64,000 bases of DNA from a bacterium SCSIO 12643 (GTDB taxonomy: Bacteria; Bacteroidota; Bacteroidia; Flavobacteriales_G; Salibacteraceae): NCBI GenBank assembly GCA_024398135.1, contig CP073750.1, forward strand, positions 1,674,001 to 1,738,000. The letters run 5' to 3'. Within the stretch, counting starts at the first letter, position 1. Each line of letters opens with the position of its first letter. Positions 9,793 to 19,251 of this stretch are shown here, in pieces. The notes below the pieces were generated by a model, which did not search any database, was not told the DNA's origin, and saw only the letters and a program-made list of their open reading frames with translations. The translations under genes and the position numbers were made by a program.

Positions 9793-11418
9793 TTATTGTC
9801 TAGGCTTACCTTCTGAGTTATACTGTGTTTCTGAAAGCGTTACTATTCCTTCGCTTGTCTCTTTTAATTTGCGGATTAACTTCCCTTCCTCGTTGTATTG
9901 ATAAATCAATGCAAAATGCTGACTATCAAAATTTGCAACTAAGCGCTGATGATTATCATACACATACGTCACCATCTCTGATTTTACCGGTTGAACTCGA
10001 ACATCATCTATATAAATCGTAGGGCCTGATGATGTCCATGATGTACATGACATCTCAAATCGTATTCTTGAAGGTTCAATACCCGGAGGAGATACTCCTG
10101 CTAAATCAGAACCATCTAACTCTACTTCATATAAACTCCATTCTCCACATGATTGAGCGAGTTCCATATCTTCATTTCTAACCGTACCATTCCCATCTGT
10201 AAGCTTGACATTAAAAGTTGGAGTCCCTGTGGTTTTTACCCATGCCTGAACTAAAAAACCATCTCCATCTAAAACATCCGTATTACTCCATAAACCGCCA
10301 TTTAAACTCGGTGCTATATTAAAATATCCCGCATCCTTAACTTCAACACACTGATTACCCGTATGACCAAATGTCGTCTCCACATCCAAACTACTCGTCT
10401 GCTCTATTCCATTATCAAAATATTTAAGTACAGGGGAAGAAGAAGGGTCCGGAATGTACGTATTCTCAAATGATTCAAAGGATACTTCAAAAAATCTCCC
10501 ATGTTGTACAACTCCTATTACTTGCGTGTTGTTATACCCATATAAAGCCCCGCTCGTCACTCCCAATGCGTTAATCTCATAAATAGGATCTCCATTAGCA
10601 GAATACTCCATCATATTGGAGGTCTTAATCCATTTATCATAGTCATTAGAAGACACATCCCTCCATAAAAATTGAGAATAACCAAAAGTCCCTCGATCAT
10701 AATTCTTATAATCATCTGTAGCTGCAGTATTAATTATAGATCCATCTAATTCCGACTTATAGGTATAAGATTCTTTTACTCTCCATTTATTTAAAAAGCC
10801 TTGCTCTACCTGATTTGGAAATACCCCCGTCATATCCTTCGCATATCGAGTTAAATCCGTTGACCAATTCGATGAAAATGTTTGTGCATTCGCACTGATC
10901 ACATGCTCTAAATACAACCCGTTATTAAATGAAATACAATCAAATTCTTCTACACTTCCGCATAGCCCACTTTGAAATACAACATTTCCAGTAGCTTGAT
11001 CCAATACAAATTGCCCGTTCTCTCCTACCGTTTGATGTGCCATCTTCATCGTCACAGAACAACAACCATACTCCCCATTAGCAGATGTCACCACCACACT
11101 CATGGTCTGGGTTTCTATTACTACATCATTAATAGAATATTTAACCTCTATGTTAAATGTTCCTGCATAATAAAAATACACATCTGAATAATACGGTCCC
11201 CCATTGGGATCTAACAATGGTTGATGCACCCCATAACTGTTATTGACCCGGATACTATAACCCAAATTATCACTCGAATTATAACTCCCCGCTATCTTTT
11301 CTATCTTAAACCTCAAAACATAATCTAATGTCGAATGAGGTACATAAGTCGCATTAAAATTAGCTGCAAGACCAATTAATGGAGACATAAACAATAAAAT
11401 ATAAATTAACTTTTTCAT
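9793..11418 (-). CDS. secreted 541-residue protein with jelly-roll domain and C-terminal YD-like repeats
   Basis: A signal peptide (KKLIYILLFMSPLIGLAAN) starts the protein. An N-terminal β-sandwich-like segment (about 20-115) is followed by a central region and then, at about 330-485, a carbohydrate-binding jelly-roll-like segment (HTGNQCVEV, AWVKTTG, IYIDDVRVQP). The last 55 residues carry YD-like repeats (YVYDNHQRLVA, YQYNEEGKLIRKLKETSEG). This ending is, from knowledge of Bacteroidota genomes, typical of proteins encoded beside RHS genes. No type IX sorting domain is seen at the C-terminus. Spacing to the upstream 1,771-residue gene is 10 bases and to the downstream gene 3 bases, indicating one operon. 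Molecular function is unknown; a structural or adaptor role for the RHS protein is inferred. Confidence 0.85.
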   Translation of the reverse strand: MKKLIYILLFMSPLIGLAANFNATYVPHSTLDYVLRFKIEKIAGSYNSSDNLGYSIRVNNSYGVHQPLLDPNGGPYYSDVYFYYAGTFNIEVKYSINDVVIETQTMSVVVTSANGEYGCCSVTMKMAHQTVGENGQFVLDQATGNVVFQSGLCGSVEEFDCISFNNGLYLEHVISANAQTFSSNWSTDLTRYAKDMTGVFPNQVEQGFLNKWRVKESYTYKSELDGSIINTAATDDYKNYDRGTFGYSQFLWRDVSSNDYDKWIKTSNMMEYSANGDPIYEINALGVTSGALYGYNNTQVIGVVQHGRFFEVSFESFENTYIPDPSSSPVLKYFDNGIEQTSSLDVETTFGHTGNQCVEVKDAGYFNIAPSLNGGLWSNTDVLDGDGFLVQAWVKTTGTPTFNVKLTDGNGTVRNEDMELAQSCGEWSLYEVELDGSDLAGVSPPGIEPSRIRFEMSCTSWTSSGPTIYIDDVRVQPVKSEMVTYVYDNHQRLVANFDSQHFALIYQYNEEGKLIRKLKETSEGIVTLSETQYNSEGKPRQ

Positions 11419-11428
11419 CGGTTTAATT

Positions 11429-14400
11429 TTAGTTTGATGGATAACCTAAGCCGCCTTCACCACAGTGATACAATGTATAAGACTTTCCGTCACATGAATA
11501 CTCATAGGATACTATTGAAAAACTTGTCTTAATTGGAGAAGAGGTTTGATCTATTATCACGTCCACCTTCACATTCCTAATACTCATCCCCTCACAGTTT
11601 ATCACTGAAAAACTTGACAAATCAACCTCCGTATACGGCCCATATAAAACTATGGGTTGACTAGGTGTACTACTCAAGTTTGTTGTTGCCTGATTTAAAT
11701 CATTTATAAACTGATTCGTTCCATAACTAATACCACTCGGTGTTGAATAATAATTAGGCACTCCTTCTGGAGAGAAAAATACCGTTTGCCCCATCATTGT
11801 ATTCATCTGATTCGTATATCCACTTCGTAATATCTCAATACGACTAATATTCGATGGTAAGGTACTCGTACTATGCATTGACCTTTGAACAACCAGTTTA
11901 TTATTCAAGGCATCCACATCTGTGACATGATATAAGCATGCTTTATCATTAATTTCTAAGAAGTCACCAACCTGGAAAGATTCCTCTAATCCACAGAAAT
12001 TAGAGGACGAAGTGGCGTTAAACGTAATTGTACTCAAACCTGCGGATGTATTTCCTGTAATTGATGATAATCCCCATAATGACGGCTCTATCACTAAACC
12101 CTCATTTTGATACTTAGATCGCATCCCTTTATAGTTCCACATCGCCTTAAATTTCTGATCCAAATACACTCCTTCTTTAAAATCATCTTTATAGGTCGTC
12201 ACTACAGCATCACCCGTGTAATCATCATATACTCTATTTACCGTATGCGTACGTATTCCATCATTCACCGTAATCACCTCTGTTGGAATCGAAGTATGTT
12301 CCACTACTTTTGATACACTTGCTGTATTGTATTTCGTACGCGTATATGAAGCTTTCACTGGCGAACTTAAATCTGCCAACTTTGCCAAAATTCCAGGTAT
12401 AGGTATTGGTATCCCCGGATAAGCTATTCCTCCTGGACCATCTGTATCTAAAGTAGCTCGAACACTTACATTTTCATCCACAATAGACTTACTATATCCA
12501 TGTACACTCACCTTTCTTCCTAAATCTCCCAATCGTGCTGTTTTTATAGCCATATTATCACCCATCAACTGTACCGTCTTAGACTGATCATCTCCGCGCT
12601 TTTCATAATGCATATACTTATACTCTGTTGATGAAACCAAACTCTTTCCATCATTCGATAACACACGTGTCATCTTTGGTTTACCATGCATATCATTTAA
12701 ATGAACCACGATCCCTTGAGTCGCTGAAAACTCTTCATTCGTTACACTAAATCCTGGAACACCTAAACTTGCAGTTAACTGTGGTGTACGTCCATAATTT
12801 GGTGGCGGGGCATCTACACTTGGATTCTCCATAAAACAGGGATAATCCTTTGCTGTATAAAACTCTTTTACCGTCTTTCCTGTTCCTGTCTTCCCAGGGT
12901 GAATTGAACGACTCGTTACCTTTGAATATCCTATTGATGGACCAGGCATAAACCCAAATCCTATTGGCCCCATATGCTTGTATAAATAACTTGAGCCTAA
13001 TATCGATTCGCCTAAAGATATATCCGACTTATCTATAGGATGTACCCATGGATTTTCCATCTTAATACTTCCACTCTCATTGGTCGCTACTCCTGAAGAT
13101 ATGCCCTGACCATTATCATCCAGCGTATATAAATATTCCGTTCCATATACTGTTGCCGGGTCAGATAACATTCCTCCATCTTCGTACATTAATAATCGTT
13201 TTACACGAGCGCCTCCTGCTTTCTTCCCTGGCTTTCTATAGTCACCAGTACCCAATGGTAGATTTAAACGCACATAAGACATTTCAGGATCCATATACTT
13301 ACATTTTTCAACAACCCCTGATGCCGCACTTTCTAATATTCCTAAAAAGGATTTTGCCATTCCTTTCTCACTTCCCCCATCTACAGCTGATGTTAGACCA
13401 ACTACATTTTGACCTCCATCTACTAATAACCTCCTTTGTGATTTATAAAAGTCCTTACAGACCTTCCTTGGAATCTCTCGCTTACTCGTTTTTCCTGGGT
13501 TATTAACCGGATTATCAAACTCTGGGCTAGATGTATTCGGATTTCTTTCATCAAAACTGAAGAAAAAATACCCATCTTTAAAACCATAACTCGATATCAC
13601 CGAAAACCCTTCAATATAATCCGTATGATTACGCTTTGAATCCGGAGTATCCCCTATTAACGCATATAAAAATTTAAAATACATCCGATCCCCTTCTATC
13701 ATCGGCTCAAATAGCTTTTTAGCTAAAGCTTCTCGCTCACTCTTCGTATTCGGAGTAGACAACCCTATCTTCTCTATATCAATATAATATAGCTTGTTAT
13801 TTGTCTCTTCAACATCCGTATCCGAATGAAGCGGAACCATCACCATCGCATTGCGGTTTTGTACATAAGCATATTCATGTTGTTCATATTGAACATGGAT
13901 TTCCCCACCACTTGGTAATTTTATTTGCTTTAATAAATAGGCCGCTGGATCGAACTTACTATAATCCGGATCCTGATTATTAAATGGGAAAAAGCGCTTT
14001 AAATTTTTACTCGCATAATTTAAATCTGATTTGTCCTCATCATAATTACAATACTGCCCCCAACCATCTGTGTTCACAGACATATAATTAGGATGTTGAA
14101 TTCCTACTGGAATATCCCCATGATCAAAATCGTTAATATTTCGTCCTACTTGATCTGATGAAGGATACTGAGCACTAATAGGATAACTCGTAATATTAGG
14201 ATACTCATATACAAACTCATATGGCTGTATTCTATTCTTAGAAATCCCTCCGTGTTCTACCCATACTTTCTTTAAGGTTAACTTCCCACTAGAAGATGAA
14301 TTATTAGGTAAGCCATTTGCCAAAGTATAATCATACTTGAAATGAACACTCGATAATTCTTCGGATAAGGAACCATCATCACTTTGTTTTGCATATAGCT

Positions 14401-16744
14401 CAATCTCATCTAATTTCTTCAGACTCTTTCTCGTTCCGGTACTTCCATCCCATTCTGCAATCGCTTCCGCACTTGAACCATTCGGTAATCCCACCGATTG
14501 TCCGTCTGATCGACTACTCTTTTTAAACTTCGCTACGTGAGTCTTTGAATGCACCTCATGTAATAAATACACCTCTTTCTCTCCATATCCAAAACTTCCC
14601 ATATCATCTCGATTCGTTGATAAGGAACCTGAAGATAAACTCACCCCAATATATGGAGATCTATGACCATACCATGCGTCTGAGCCATCTCCACCATGTA
14701 CTCGCTCATATTTAAACTGTGTATAACTTCCAAAATCATCCTCTGATGGACCATCTCCTGTACGGTCTATATAATCTGGTGTGAGTATCTGTGTAAGTAA
14801 ATACGTTGTCGCATACATATTCCCATCCTTCTGACCTACTTTACGTTTTGCACCACTATCAGAAAATTGACTCTTATCTAACATCGCTATCAAGCCATCT
14901 TCTGAAAAGATTACATTCGGTGAACCTGAATAGTCACTCGATTCCAAACCATACTGGATATTCTGCTCATTTCTTTCATATACCGGTAATCCATATACAT
15001 AGATTAATCCATCCTTATTCGTTGTTACAATCTCTGCAATACCTCCTGCAGGGTAATCTCCATAGTCATAATCCTCATAACTACTTCCATTATAATATTC
15101 TAACCCCTTCTCATAAGTCCTATATGGGCTACTTCGCTTTCCTAGCTTTGAAAAATCCTCATTCGTATGAGTCACAATATGTGTACTTCGTTGCTTATGT
15201 TTCCCATCACTTCTGAAGTTAACCATACGAAACCCTCCATATGAATTATCATTTGCTGATACATTCCCCGTTAATGTCGGAGAATATGGTGCATCATTAA
15301 ATACATCATGTCTTTCCGTTAAATCAAAATATCCAGCTAAGTCCCCAGCAAACAAGTAAAATACTTTCTCTTGAGATTCCTCAAATGAAGACTCTGACTT
15401 AAAAGATTGATCTACACCCATAAATTCTTCCCACTCTCCTATATCTGTCTGATGATAATTTGATGCTATCGATCCTCCATACCCGAACTCTAAATTTGCA
15501 AGACCCGGAATGAAATTTAATGGCACTGAAAAACCAGCTCCAAAATCCACTCCTATATCTTCACTACGTATTTCATTCGGTCTGAAATATCCAAAATCTC
15601 CTCGCACCGCTTCAAAACTCCCTCCAAAAGCTTCTCCACTTAAGCTATAATTATCTGCATTCGCTAGTGGATACCCCAAAACTTCATCGTTCTTCTCTAA
15701 ATGAGACTCCATCTCCATCGTATAATCCATCAATCCTTTTGGATCATCTTGGGCTTTCTCTGTATTTAAATAGCCATATACCGTCTCCTCCTTTACTTCA
15801 TACTTGTTCTTCTGCATCGAAAATGTTCCCGTAGCAGACCACTGACCCTTTATTGGTACAGGTGCAAAAGCTGCTCCAACATCCAATTTAATACTTGTCA
15901 TAACTCCCATAGACTCTGACACAGAAACCGGAATAGGGCGAAATGATGGACCAAATGAGGGATTAAAAAAAGATAACGCTGATTCCTTTCCCTTATTCAT
16001 AGTTTCAGTATCTTTTTCCTTTTGTTTTTCGGTTAGAAGTAATTTATCTATTTCACTTTTACCCTTAGCATCTTCCTCACTTAAAGGCCTATCTTTAGCC
16101 GAAAATGCATTTAATGCATTCATTGGATTAATGCTATATGTCGCCCCATTATACTTCCCATTCGAAAAACTCGCATTGATATTGGCCACTCCTGCAAAAT
16201 CTGATGCGCCAAAACTTAATGAAGTTCCTAATCCATTATAATTATTAAAGGATATTGTTTGACTTATATTCGCTCCTATCAATCCTGATGACTCTCCCTT
16301 TGATGTCTCTTTAGCAAATATGTCTATATTTACTCCCAACTTCGCTCCTATTGTCCAGTTTGCTGGCATACGATTATAATAGGTCACCTTCGCTCCATCA
16401 TACTCATCTGGGAAACCCTTCTTATTCCTATTAATCACTCCTGGATTAATATTCCATCCCAATCCAACCCAACTCGATAATGCCTCATTATTCACTGAAT
16501 TACTATGATAGGATAAGTTTACCGGATACCCATTCGGTACATTCAATAACGGTAAATTATAAGTAAAACTCCCATCAAATTCATTGACCATATTCGTGGT
16601 CGATACCGGCTCAAATGAACTATACTCCGGCATACTCGAATGCCCTGTAATCGCATAACTATACATCGGGAACATGATCTGATTTACAAACAGGATCAAC
16701 ATCCCATAACTCGCTGTCTTTAATAATGGTCTTATTCTCTTCAT
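11429..16744 (-). CDS. secreted 1,771-residue RHS-neighbour (SpvB-like) protein
   Basis: The N-terminal hydrophobic segment (YGMLILFVNQIMFP) reads as a signal peptide. Residues about 60-125 carry a signature shared with the N-termini of many Bacteroidota RHS/SpvB-like proteins (FTYNLPLLNVPNGYPVNLSY, SSWVGLGWNINPGVINR, then GFPDEY). Further family-like blocks follow: YGEKEVYLLHEV with KTHVAKFKKSSRSDG, GWGQYCNYDE, and LLKQIKLPSGGEIHVQYEQ with AYVQNRNAMVMV. True YD repeats are not evident, nor is a type IX sorting domain; the protein ends with CGEGGLGYPSN. It follows the lipoprotein gene by 1 base. Proteins like this usually sit next to RHS genes and have no assigned biochemical function. I infer a scaffold or cell-surface role in the same complex as the giant RHS protein. 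Confidence 0.9.
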   Translation of the reverse strand: MKRIRPLLKTASYGMLILFVNQIMFPMYSYAITGHSSMPEYSSFEPVSTTNMVNEFDGSFTYNLPLLNVPNGYPVNLSYHSNSVNNEALSSWVGLGWNINPGVINRNKKGFPDEYDGAKVTYYNRMPANWTIGAKLGVNIDIFAKETSKGESSGLIGANISQTISFNNYNGLGTSLSFGASDFAGVANINASFSNGKYNGATYSINPMNALNAFSAKDRPLSEEDAKGKSEIDKLLLTEKQKEKDTETMNKGKESALSFFNPSFGPSFRPIPVSVSESMGVMTSIKLDVGAAFAPVPIKGQWSATGTFSMQKNKYEVKEETVYGYLNTEKAQDDPKGLMDYTMEMESHLEKNDEVLGYPLANADNYSLSGEAFGGSFEAVRGDFGYFRPNEIRSEDIGVDFGAGFSVPLNFIPGLANLEFGYGGSIASNYHQTDIGEWEEFMGVDQSFKSESSFEESQEKVFYLFAGDLAGYFDLTERHDVFNDAPYSPTLTGNVSANDNSYGGFRMVNFRSDGKHKQRSTHIVTHTNEDFSKLGKRSSPYRTYEKGLEYYNGSSYEDYDYGDYPAGGIAEIVTTNKDGLIYVYGLPVYERNEQNIQYGLESSDYSGSPNVIFSEDGLIAMLDKSQFSDSGAKRKVGQKDGNMYATTYLLTQILTPDYIDRTGDGPSEDDFGSYTQFKYERVHGGDGSDAWYGHRSPYIGVSLSSGSLSTNRDDMGSFGYGEKEVYLLHEVHSKTHVAKFKKSSRSDGQSVGLPNGSSAEAIAEWDGSTGTRKSLKKLDEIELYAKQSDDGSLSEELSSVHFKYDYTLANGLPNNSSSSGKLTLKKVWVEHGGISKNRIQPYEFVYEYPNITSYPISAQYPSSDQVGRNINDFDHGDIPVGIQHPNYMSVNTDGWGQYCNYDEDKSDLNYASKNLKRFFPFNNQDPDYSKFDPAAYLLKQIKLPSGGEIHVQYEQHEYAYVQNRNAMVMVPLHSDTDVEETNNKLYYIDIEKIGLSTPNTKSEREALAKKLFEPMIEGDRMYFKFLYALIGDTPDSKRNHTDYIEGFSVISSYGFKDGYFFFSFDERNPNTSSPEFDNPVNNPGKTSKREIPRKVCKDFYKSQRRLLVDGGQNVVGLTSAVDGGSEKGMAKSFLGILESAASGVVEKCKYMDPEMSYVRLNLPLGTGDYRKPGKKAGGARVKRLLMYEDGGMLSDPATVYGTEYLYTLDDNGQGISSGVATNESGSIKMENPWVHPIDKSDISLGESILGSSYLYKHMGPIGFGFMPGPSIGYSKVTSRSIHPGKTGTGKTVKEFYTAKDYPCFMENPSVDAPPPNYGRTPQLTASLGVPGFSVTNEEFSATQGIVVHLNDMHGKPKMTRVLSNDGKSLVSSTEYKYMHYEKRGDDQSKTVQLMGDNMAIKTARLGDLGRKVSVHGYSKSIVDENVSVRATLDTDGPGGIAYPGIPIPIPGILAKLADLSSPVKASYTRTKYNTASVSKVVEHTSIPTEVITVNDGIRTHTVNRVYDDYTGDAVVTTYKDDFKEGVYLDQKFKAMWNYKGMRSKYQNEGLVIEPSLWGLSSITGNTSAGLSTITFNATSSSNFCGLEESFQVGDFLEINDKACLYHVTDVDALNNKLVVQRSMHSTSTLPSNISRIEILRSGYTNQMNTMMGQTVFFSPEGVPNYYSTPSGISYGTNQFINDLNQATTNLSSTPSQPIVLYGPYTEVDLSSFSVINCEGMSIRNVKVDVIIDQTSSPIKTSFSIVSYEYSCDGKSYTLYHCGEGGLGYPSN

Positions 16745-16745
16745 T

Positions 16746-17324
16746 TTACAAAGTATTGTAATACGTTTCTTCGTTTATTGGTAGATCTCTTAATACAGAC
16801 AAGTCAAACCGAAACTTCAACTTCCCCATACCAAATATCTGGTCATCATATACCAGGGTTACTTGCTCTTCTTTTAATTGGGTCTCATCAAACACAATAT
16901 TATACACACATCCCCTCCCCAATTCATATCGCTCTTCAAATTGTGCAATATCAGGTGGTATCTTACGCCCTTCTTCCTCTATATAAATAAAGTCCTTCCA
17001 ACTATTCATCAAATACCACTTGTATTGCCGGTACTCTTCATAATTACGTGAATATCTCTTTAAAAAATCTTGCTCCTTTCCCGTTATTGAAAAAACAAAA
17101 CTTAAACCTCCATCTAAATCTCTATCCTTTCTTAACTCACCGGGAATACAGCGAACATCCACATCTAACTCCTTAAAATTTCGGTGTTTCGAAAAATCTT
17201 CGCGATGAGCCTCTATATACCCCAACAGATCTTCCTTACTCTCTATTTCCTCTCTCACACATCCAGAAATAAAAAAGACCATTATATATATCCATATATA
17301 ACTACATCCCCTCATAACTGCCAT
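16746..17324 (-). CDS. small lipoprotein of unknown function
   Basis: The 192-residue product has a lipoprotein signal peptide ending in the lipobox FISGC, which puts the lipidated Cys at residue 22. The mature part is rich in charged residues (EEIESKEDL, REDFSKHRNF) and matches no family I recognise. The ATG at 17324 overlaps the end of the Skp-like gene by 23 bases; a second ATG at 17315 (MRGC) would give a shorter and equally good signal peptide. The stop is 1 base before the next start, so translation is probably coupled. Its position between a periplasmic-chaperone-like gene and giant secreted proteins suggests an envelope accessory role, which is inference. Confidence 0.82.
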   Translation of the reverse strand: MAVMRGCSYIWIYIMVFFISGCVREEIESKEDLLGYIEAHREDFSKHRNFKELDVDVRCIPGELRKDRDLDGGLSFVFSITGKEQDFLKRYSRNYEEYRQYKWYLMNSWKDFIYIEEEGRKIPPDIAQFEERYELGRGCVYNIVFDETQLKEEQVTLVYDDQIFGMGKLKFRFDLSVLRDLPINEETYYNTL

Positions 17325-17838
17325 TCAATCCAATCAGTAATTCCTCCGTTATGTTCTTGTCCTTATCACTATACAAAACATTCCCCTGATCCGTGATTCC
17401 TACAATAAGTTCATAGCCCTGCTCCTGAGCATACCTTTCTACATACACCTCAATCTGATTTGATACTTCCTCCATCAAACGATCATTCTCCCTTTGGATA
17501 TTCTCCGTGTATCGCTCCTTCGCTTCTAATAGATTATTCTTCTTGTAATTTAATATCTCCTCTTCCTTCTTCCGTCTCTCTATCGATAAACTCTCTCGCT
17601 CACTTTGATACTTTATAAAAGACGCTTTTAAATCCTTCTCTAATTCCTCCAGATTCTTCGCCCACTCTGCTTCCTTCTTCTCATAATCCGACTGTGCTTC
17701 CTTATACCCATTATAATCCAATAACAAACGAGTGTTATCCACATACCCAACCTTTCGGGTATCTCCTATATATAGACTTAGAAAAATTACGATTAGCACC
17801 AACGATAGTGCGCTGATTATTATAGAGTATCTCTGCAT
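17302..17838 (-). CDS. Skp/OmpH-family periplasmic chaperone-like protein
   Basis: This 178-residue protein has an N-terminal signal peptide or anchor (IIISALSLVLIVIFLSLYIG). A β-strand follows (KVGYVDNTRLLLDYNGY), then a long charged coiled coil (about 45-140, with EKKEAEWAKNLEELEKDLKA), and a C-terminal strand pair (YELIVGITDQGNVLYSDKDKN-like). That order is the Skp/OmpH fold, in which trimeric coiled-coil tentacles hold unfolded outer-membrane or secreted clients in the periplasm. Family assignment is good; dedication to the operon's giant products is inferred. It is the first gene of the minus-strand operon, followed by the lipoprotein gene with overlap. OmpH genes in Bacteroidota usually sit next to bamA, so this location away from bamA is unusual. 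Confidence 0.88.
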   Translation of the reverse strand: MQRYSIIISALSLVLIVIFLSLYIGDTRKVGYVDNTRLLLDYNGYKEAQSDYEKKEAEWAKNLEELEKDLKASFIKYQSERESLSIERRKKEEEILNYKKNNLLEAKERYTENIQRENDRLMEEVSNQIEVYVERYAQEQGYELIVGITDQGNVLYSDKDKNITEELLIGLNGSYEGM

Positions 17839-18111
17839 GGTTAATTTATTTTTATCCCTACAAAAATCCTAAATCATCAAACCCTCTAAAAGAGCAAATA
17901 CACCCCAATACATACCTTTTTTTACTCCATACTTCAGTGAGTTTCTCACTTTATTTGCAAAACAACTCACTTTTTCACCCAGAGGAAATACGAAGAAAAC
18001 GAAGTGCAAAACACTCAAAAACAATGTGTTGCACACGAAATCAGAATGCACTGGGTTTACAACGAGTCTTTTACATGAAAATAAAAAGTTCCATAATTTA
18101 GAAATAGAATC

Positions 18112-18119
18112 TAAATTTG
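18112..18119 (+). promoter_or_regulatory. candidate Bacteroidota -7 element (TAAATTTG) for the secretion operon
   Basis: TAAATTTG fits the Bacteroidota consensus TAnnTTTG, but no clear TTTG at -33 is found, so the call is weak. Transcription would begin near 18126 and leave a leader of about 117 bases. The perfect inverted repeat GTTCCAAAAGGAAC (18123-18136) would overlap the start point and could be an operator. Confidence 0.35.
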
Positions 18120-18122
18120 TAC

Positions 18123-18136
18123 GTTCCAAAAGGAAC
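18123..18136. repeat. perfect inverted repeat GTTCC-AAAA-GGAAC, possible operator
   Basis: A 5-base inverted repeat with a 4-base spacer lies 3 bases after the candidate -7 element, where a repressor or autoregulator would act. The adjacent LuxR-type gene is the obvious candidate ligand, by position only. Confidence 0.4.
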
Positions 18137-18242
18137 CTTGTATTAATCTTAACTAAAACAATATGACATGAGTTAACCAACCTTGACCTGAAGAAAATTC
18201 ACCTATTTATTTAAATTATCAATCCTAACTTTTCCTGATTAA

Positions 18243-18848
18243 ATGAATATTAACTTATTTTCAAATCAACCTCTAATATCCAATTCTTTAGCGGATATTA
18301 TTAAAAAGGGGGCCCCAAATGGGTCTCATTGCATTTTTTATGCATTTGAGACTTTAAATAACAATGTCGATTCAAACGATATCATCGTCATTTTAGAAAG
18401 TAAAATAAACCCTCTTTCATATGATAACTTAAGGACACTTCATAAAGTAACAACAAAAATCCTTTTTATCAAAAACCCCTTTTCATCCTTAAACACGCAA
18501 TCTTTATATAAAATTGGGATACAGAATATTATTACAACAGAAGATAGCGAAGTTATATTCCAAAATTGCTTAAACGCAGTTAAACAAAATACCCCTTTCC
18601 TATCTCCATCTATTCTCAAAGAAATCAATCTCATCAACCTATCCCAAAAGCACAATCTAAGTGATACAGAAATCAAAATCATAAAAATGTCATGGGCGGA
18701 AAAAAGGAATCAAGAAATTGCCGACTTCCTATGCCTAAGCATCAGAACAATAGAAAACAAACGAGTTAAAATAAAAGAAAAATACGCTGTAAACTCATTT
18801 ACAGGCGTATTTAAAAAAGCAATAAAAGATGGACTTATTCAAATTTAG
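18243..18848 (+). CDS. LuxR-type transcriptional regulator with degenerate receiver domain
   Basis: The C-terminal 65 residues form a GerE/LuxR helix-turn-helix (LSDTEIKIIKMSWAEKRNQE, IADFLCLSIRTIENKRVKI). The N-terminal 120 residues resemble a receiver fold in spacing, but where the phosphoacceptor Asp is expected (DIIVILESKINP) there is Glu, so control by phosphorylation is unlikely. The gene is first in the secretion operon and its end overlaps the major pseudopilin start by 20 bases, so regulator and machine are made together. I infer that it controls its own operon and perhaps the divergent RHS operon. Confidence 0.85.
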   Translation: MNINLFSNQPLISNSLADIIKKGAPNGSHCIFYAFETLNNNVDSNDIIVILESKINPLSYDNLRTLHKVTTKILFIKNPFSSLNTQSLYKIGIQNIITTEDSEVIFQNCLNAVKQNTPFLSPSILKEINLINLSQKHNLSDTEIKIIKMSWAEKRNQEIADFLCLSIRTIENKRVKIKEKYAVNSFTGVFKKAIKDGLIQI

Positions 18849-19251
18849 ATCAAAGAAAAAGAAACTTAAAGGCTGGACATTAACAGAAATACTAATTGTA
18901 TTAGCAATCATTGGAATCCTGGTCATGCTTGTATTACCAAATCAAACCGCTGTAATTGGAAAAGCAAAAGCAAAAGAAGCTCAATTACAATTAGATATGG
19001 TATATAAGTTACAACTTTCAAATTTTTATGAACGATCAAAGTATTCTGATGATTTAAAAAGCATTGGATTCATCCAGGAAAAACTGGTATCACAAGGAGG
19101 GCAAGCCAACTATAAAATAGAGTTAATAGAAGCCTCAAACAATCATTTCAAAGCAACTGCGACCTCAGTAACTGACTTTGATGGAGACGGATCATTTAAC
19201 GTCTGGCAAATTGATCATGAAAAAAACCTAATTGAAGTAATACCCGATTAA
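18829..19251 (+). CDS. major pseudopilin / type IV pilin-like protein (GspG-like)
   Basis: The 140-residue protein has a short basic leader (DLFKFRSKKKKLKG) and then the class-3 prepilin site and hydrophobic helix G|WTLTEILIVLAIIGILVM, with Glu at mature position 5. Trp instead of Phe at mature position 1 is unusual. The globular part ends with VTDFDGDGSFNVWQID, a motif like the calcium-binding loop of GspG pseudopilins. It would be cleaved by the A24 peptidase encoded next and polymerised on the GspF/GspE platform. It overlaps the upstream regulator by 20 bases, and its stop shares one base with the start of the peptidase gene. Confidence 0.9.
   Translation: MDLFKFRSKKKKLKGWTLTEILIVLAIIGILVMLVLPNQTAVIGKAKAKEAQLQLDMVYKLQLSNFYERSKYSDDLKSIGFIQEKLVSQGGQANYKIELIEASNNHFKATATSVTDFDGDGSFNVWQIDHEKNLIEVIPD

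Larger units (their letters stand above)
17839..18242. other. 404-base divergent intergenic region between the RHS operon and the secretion operon
   Basis: No convincing gene is present; a 103-codon minus-strand frame inside it is rejected. Several inverted repeats are visible: AGTGAG-TTT-CTCACT at 17936-17950, GTGCAAAACAC paired with GTGTTGCAC (one bulge) at 18004-18034, and GTTCC-AAAA-GGAAC at 18123-18136. This is where promoters and operators for both divergent operons should lie. I could not identify a convincing minus-strand promoter. Confidence 0.6.

Noticed and set aside
17869-18180. 103-codon minus-strand frame in the divergent intergenic region
   Set aside because: No signal, domain or low-complexity-free pattern, and it occupies the region where promoters and inverted repeats must lie; likely chance.
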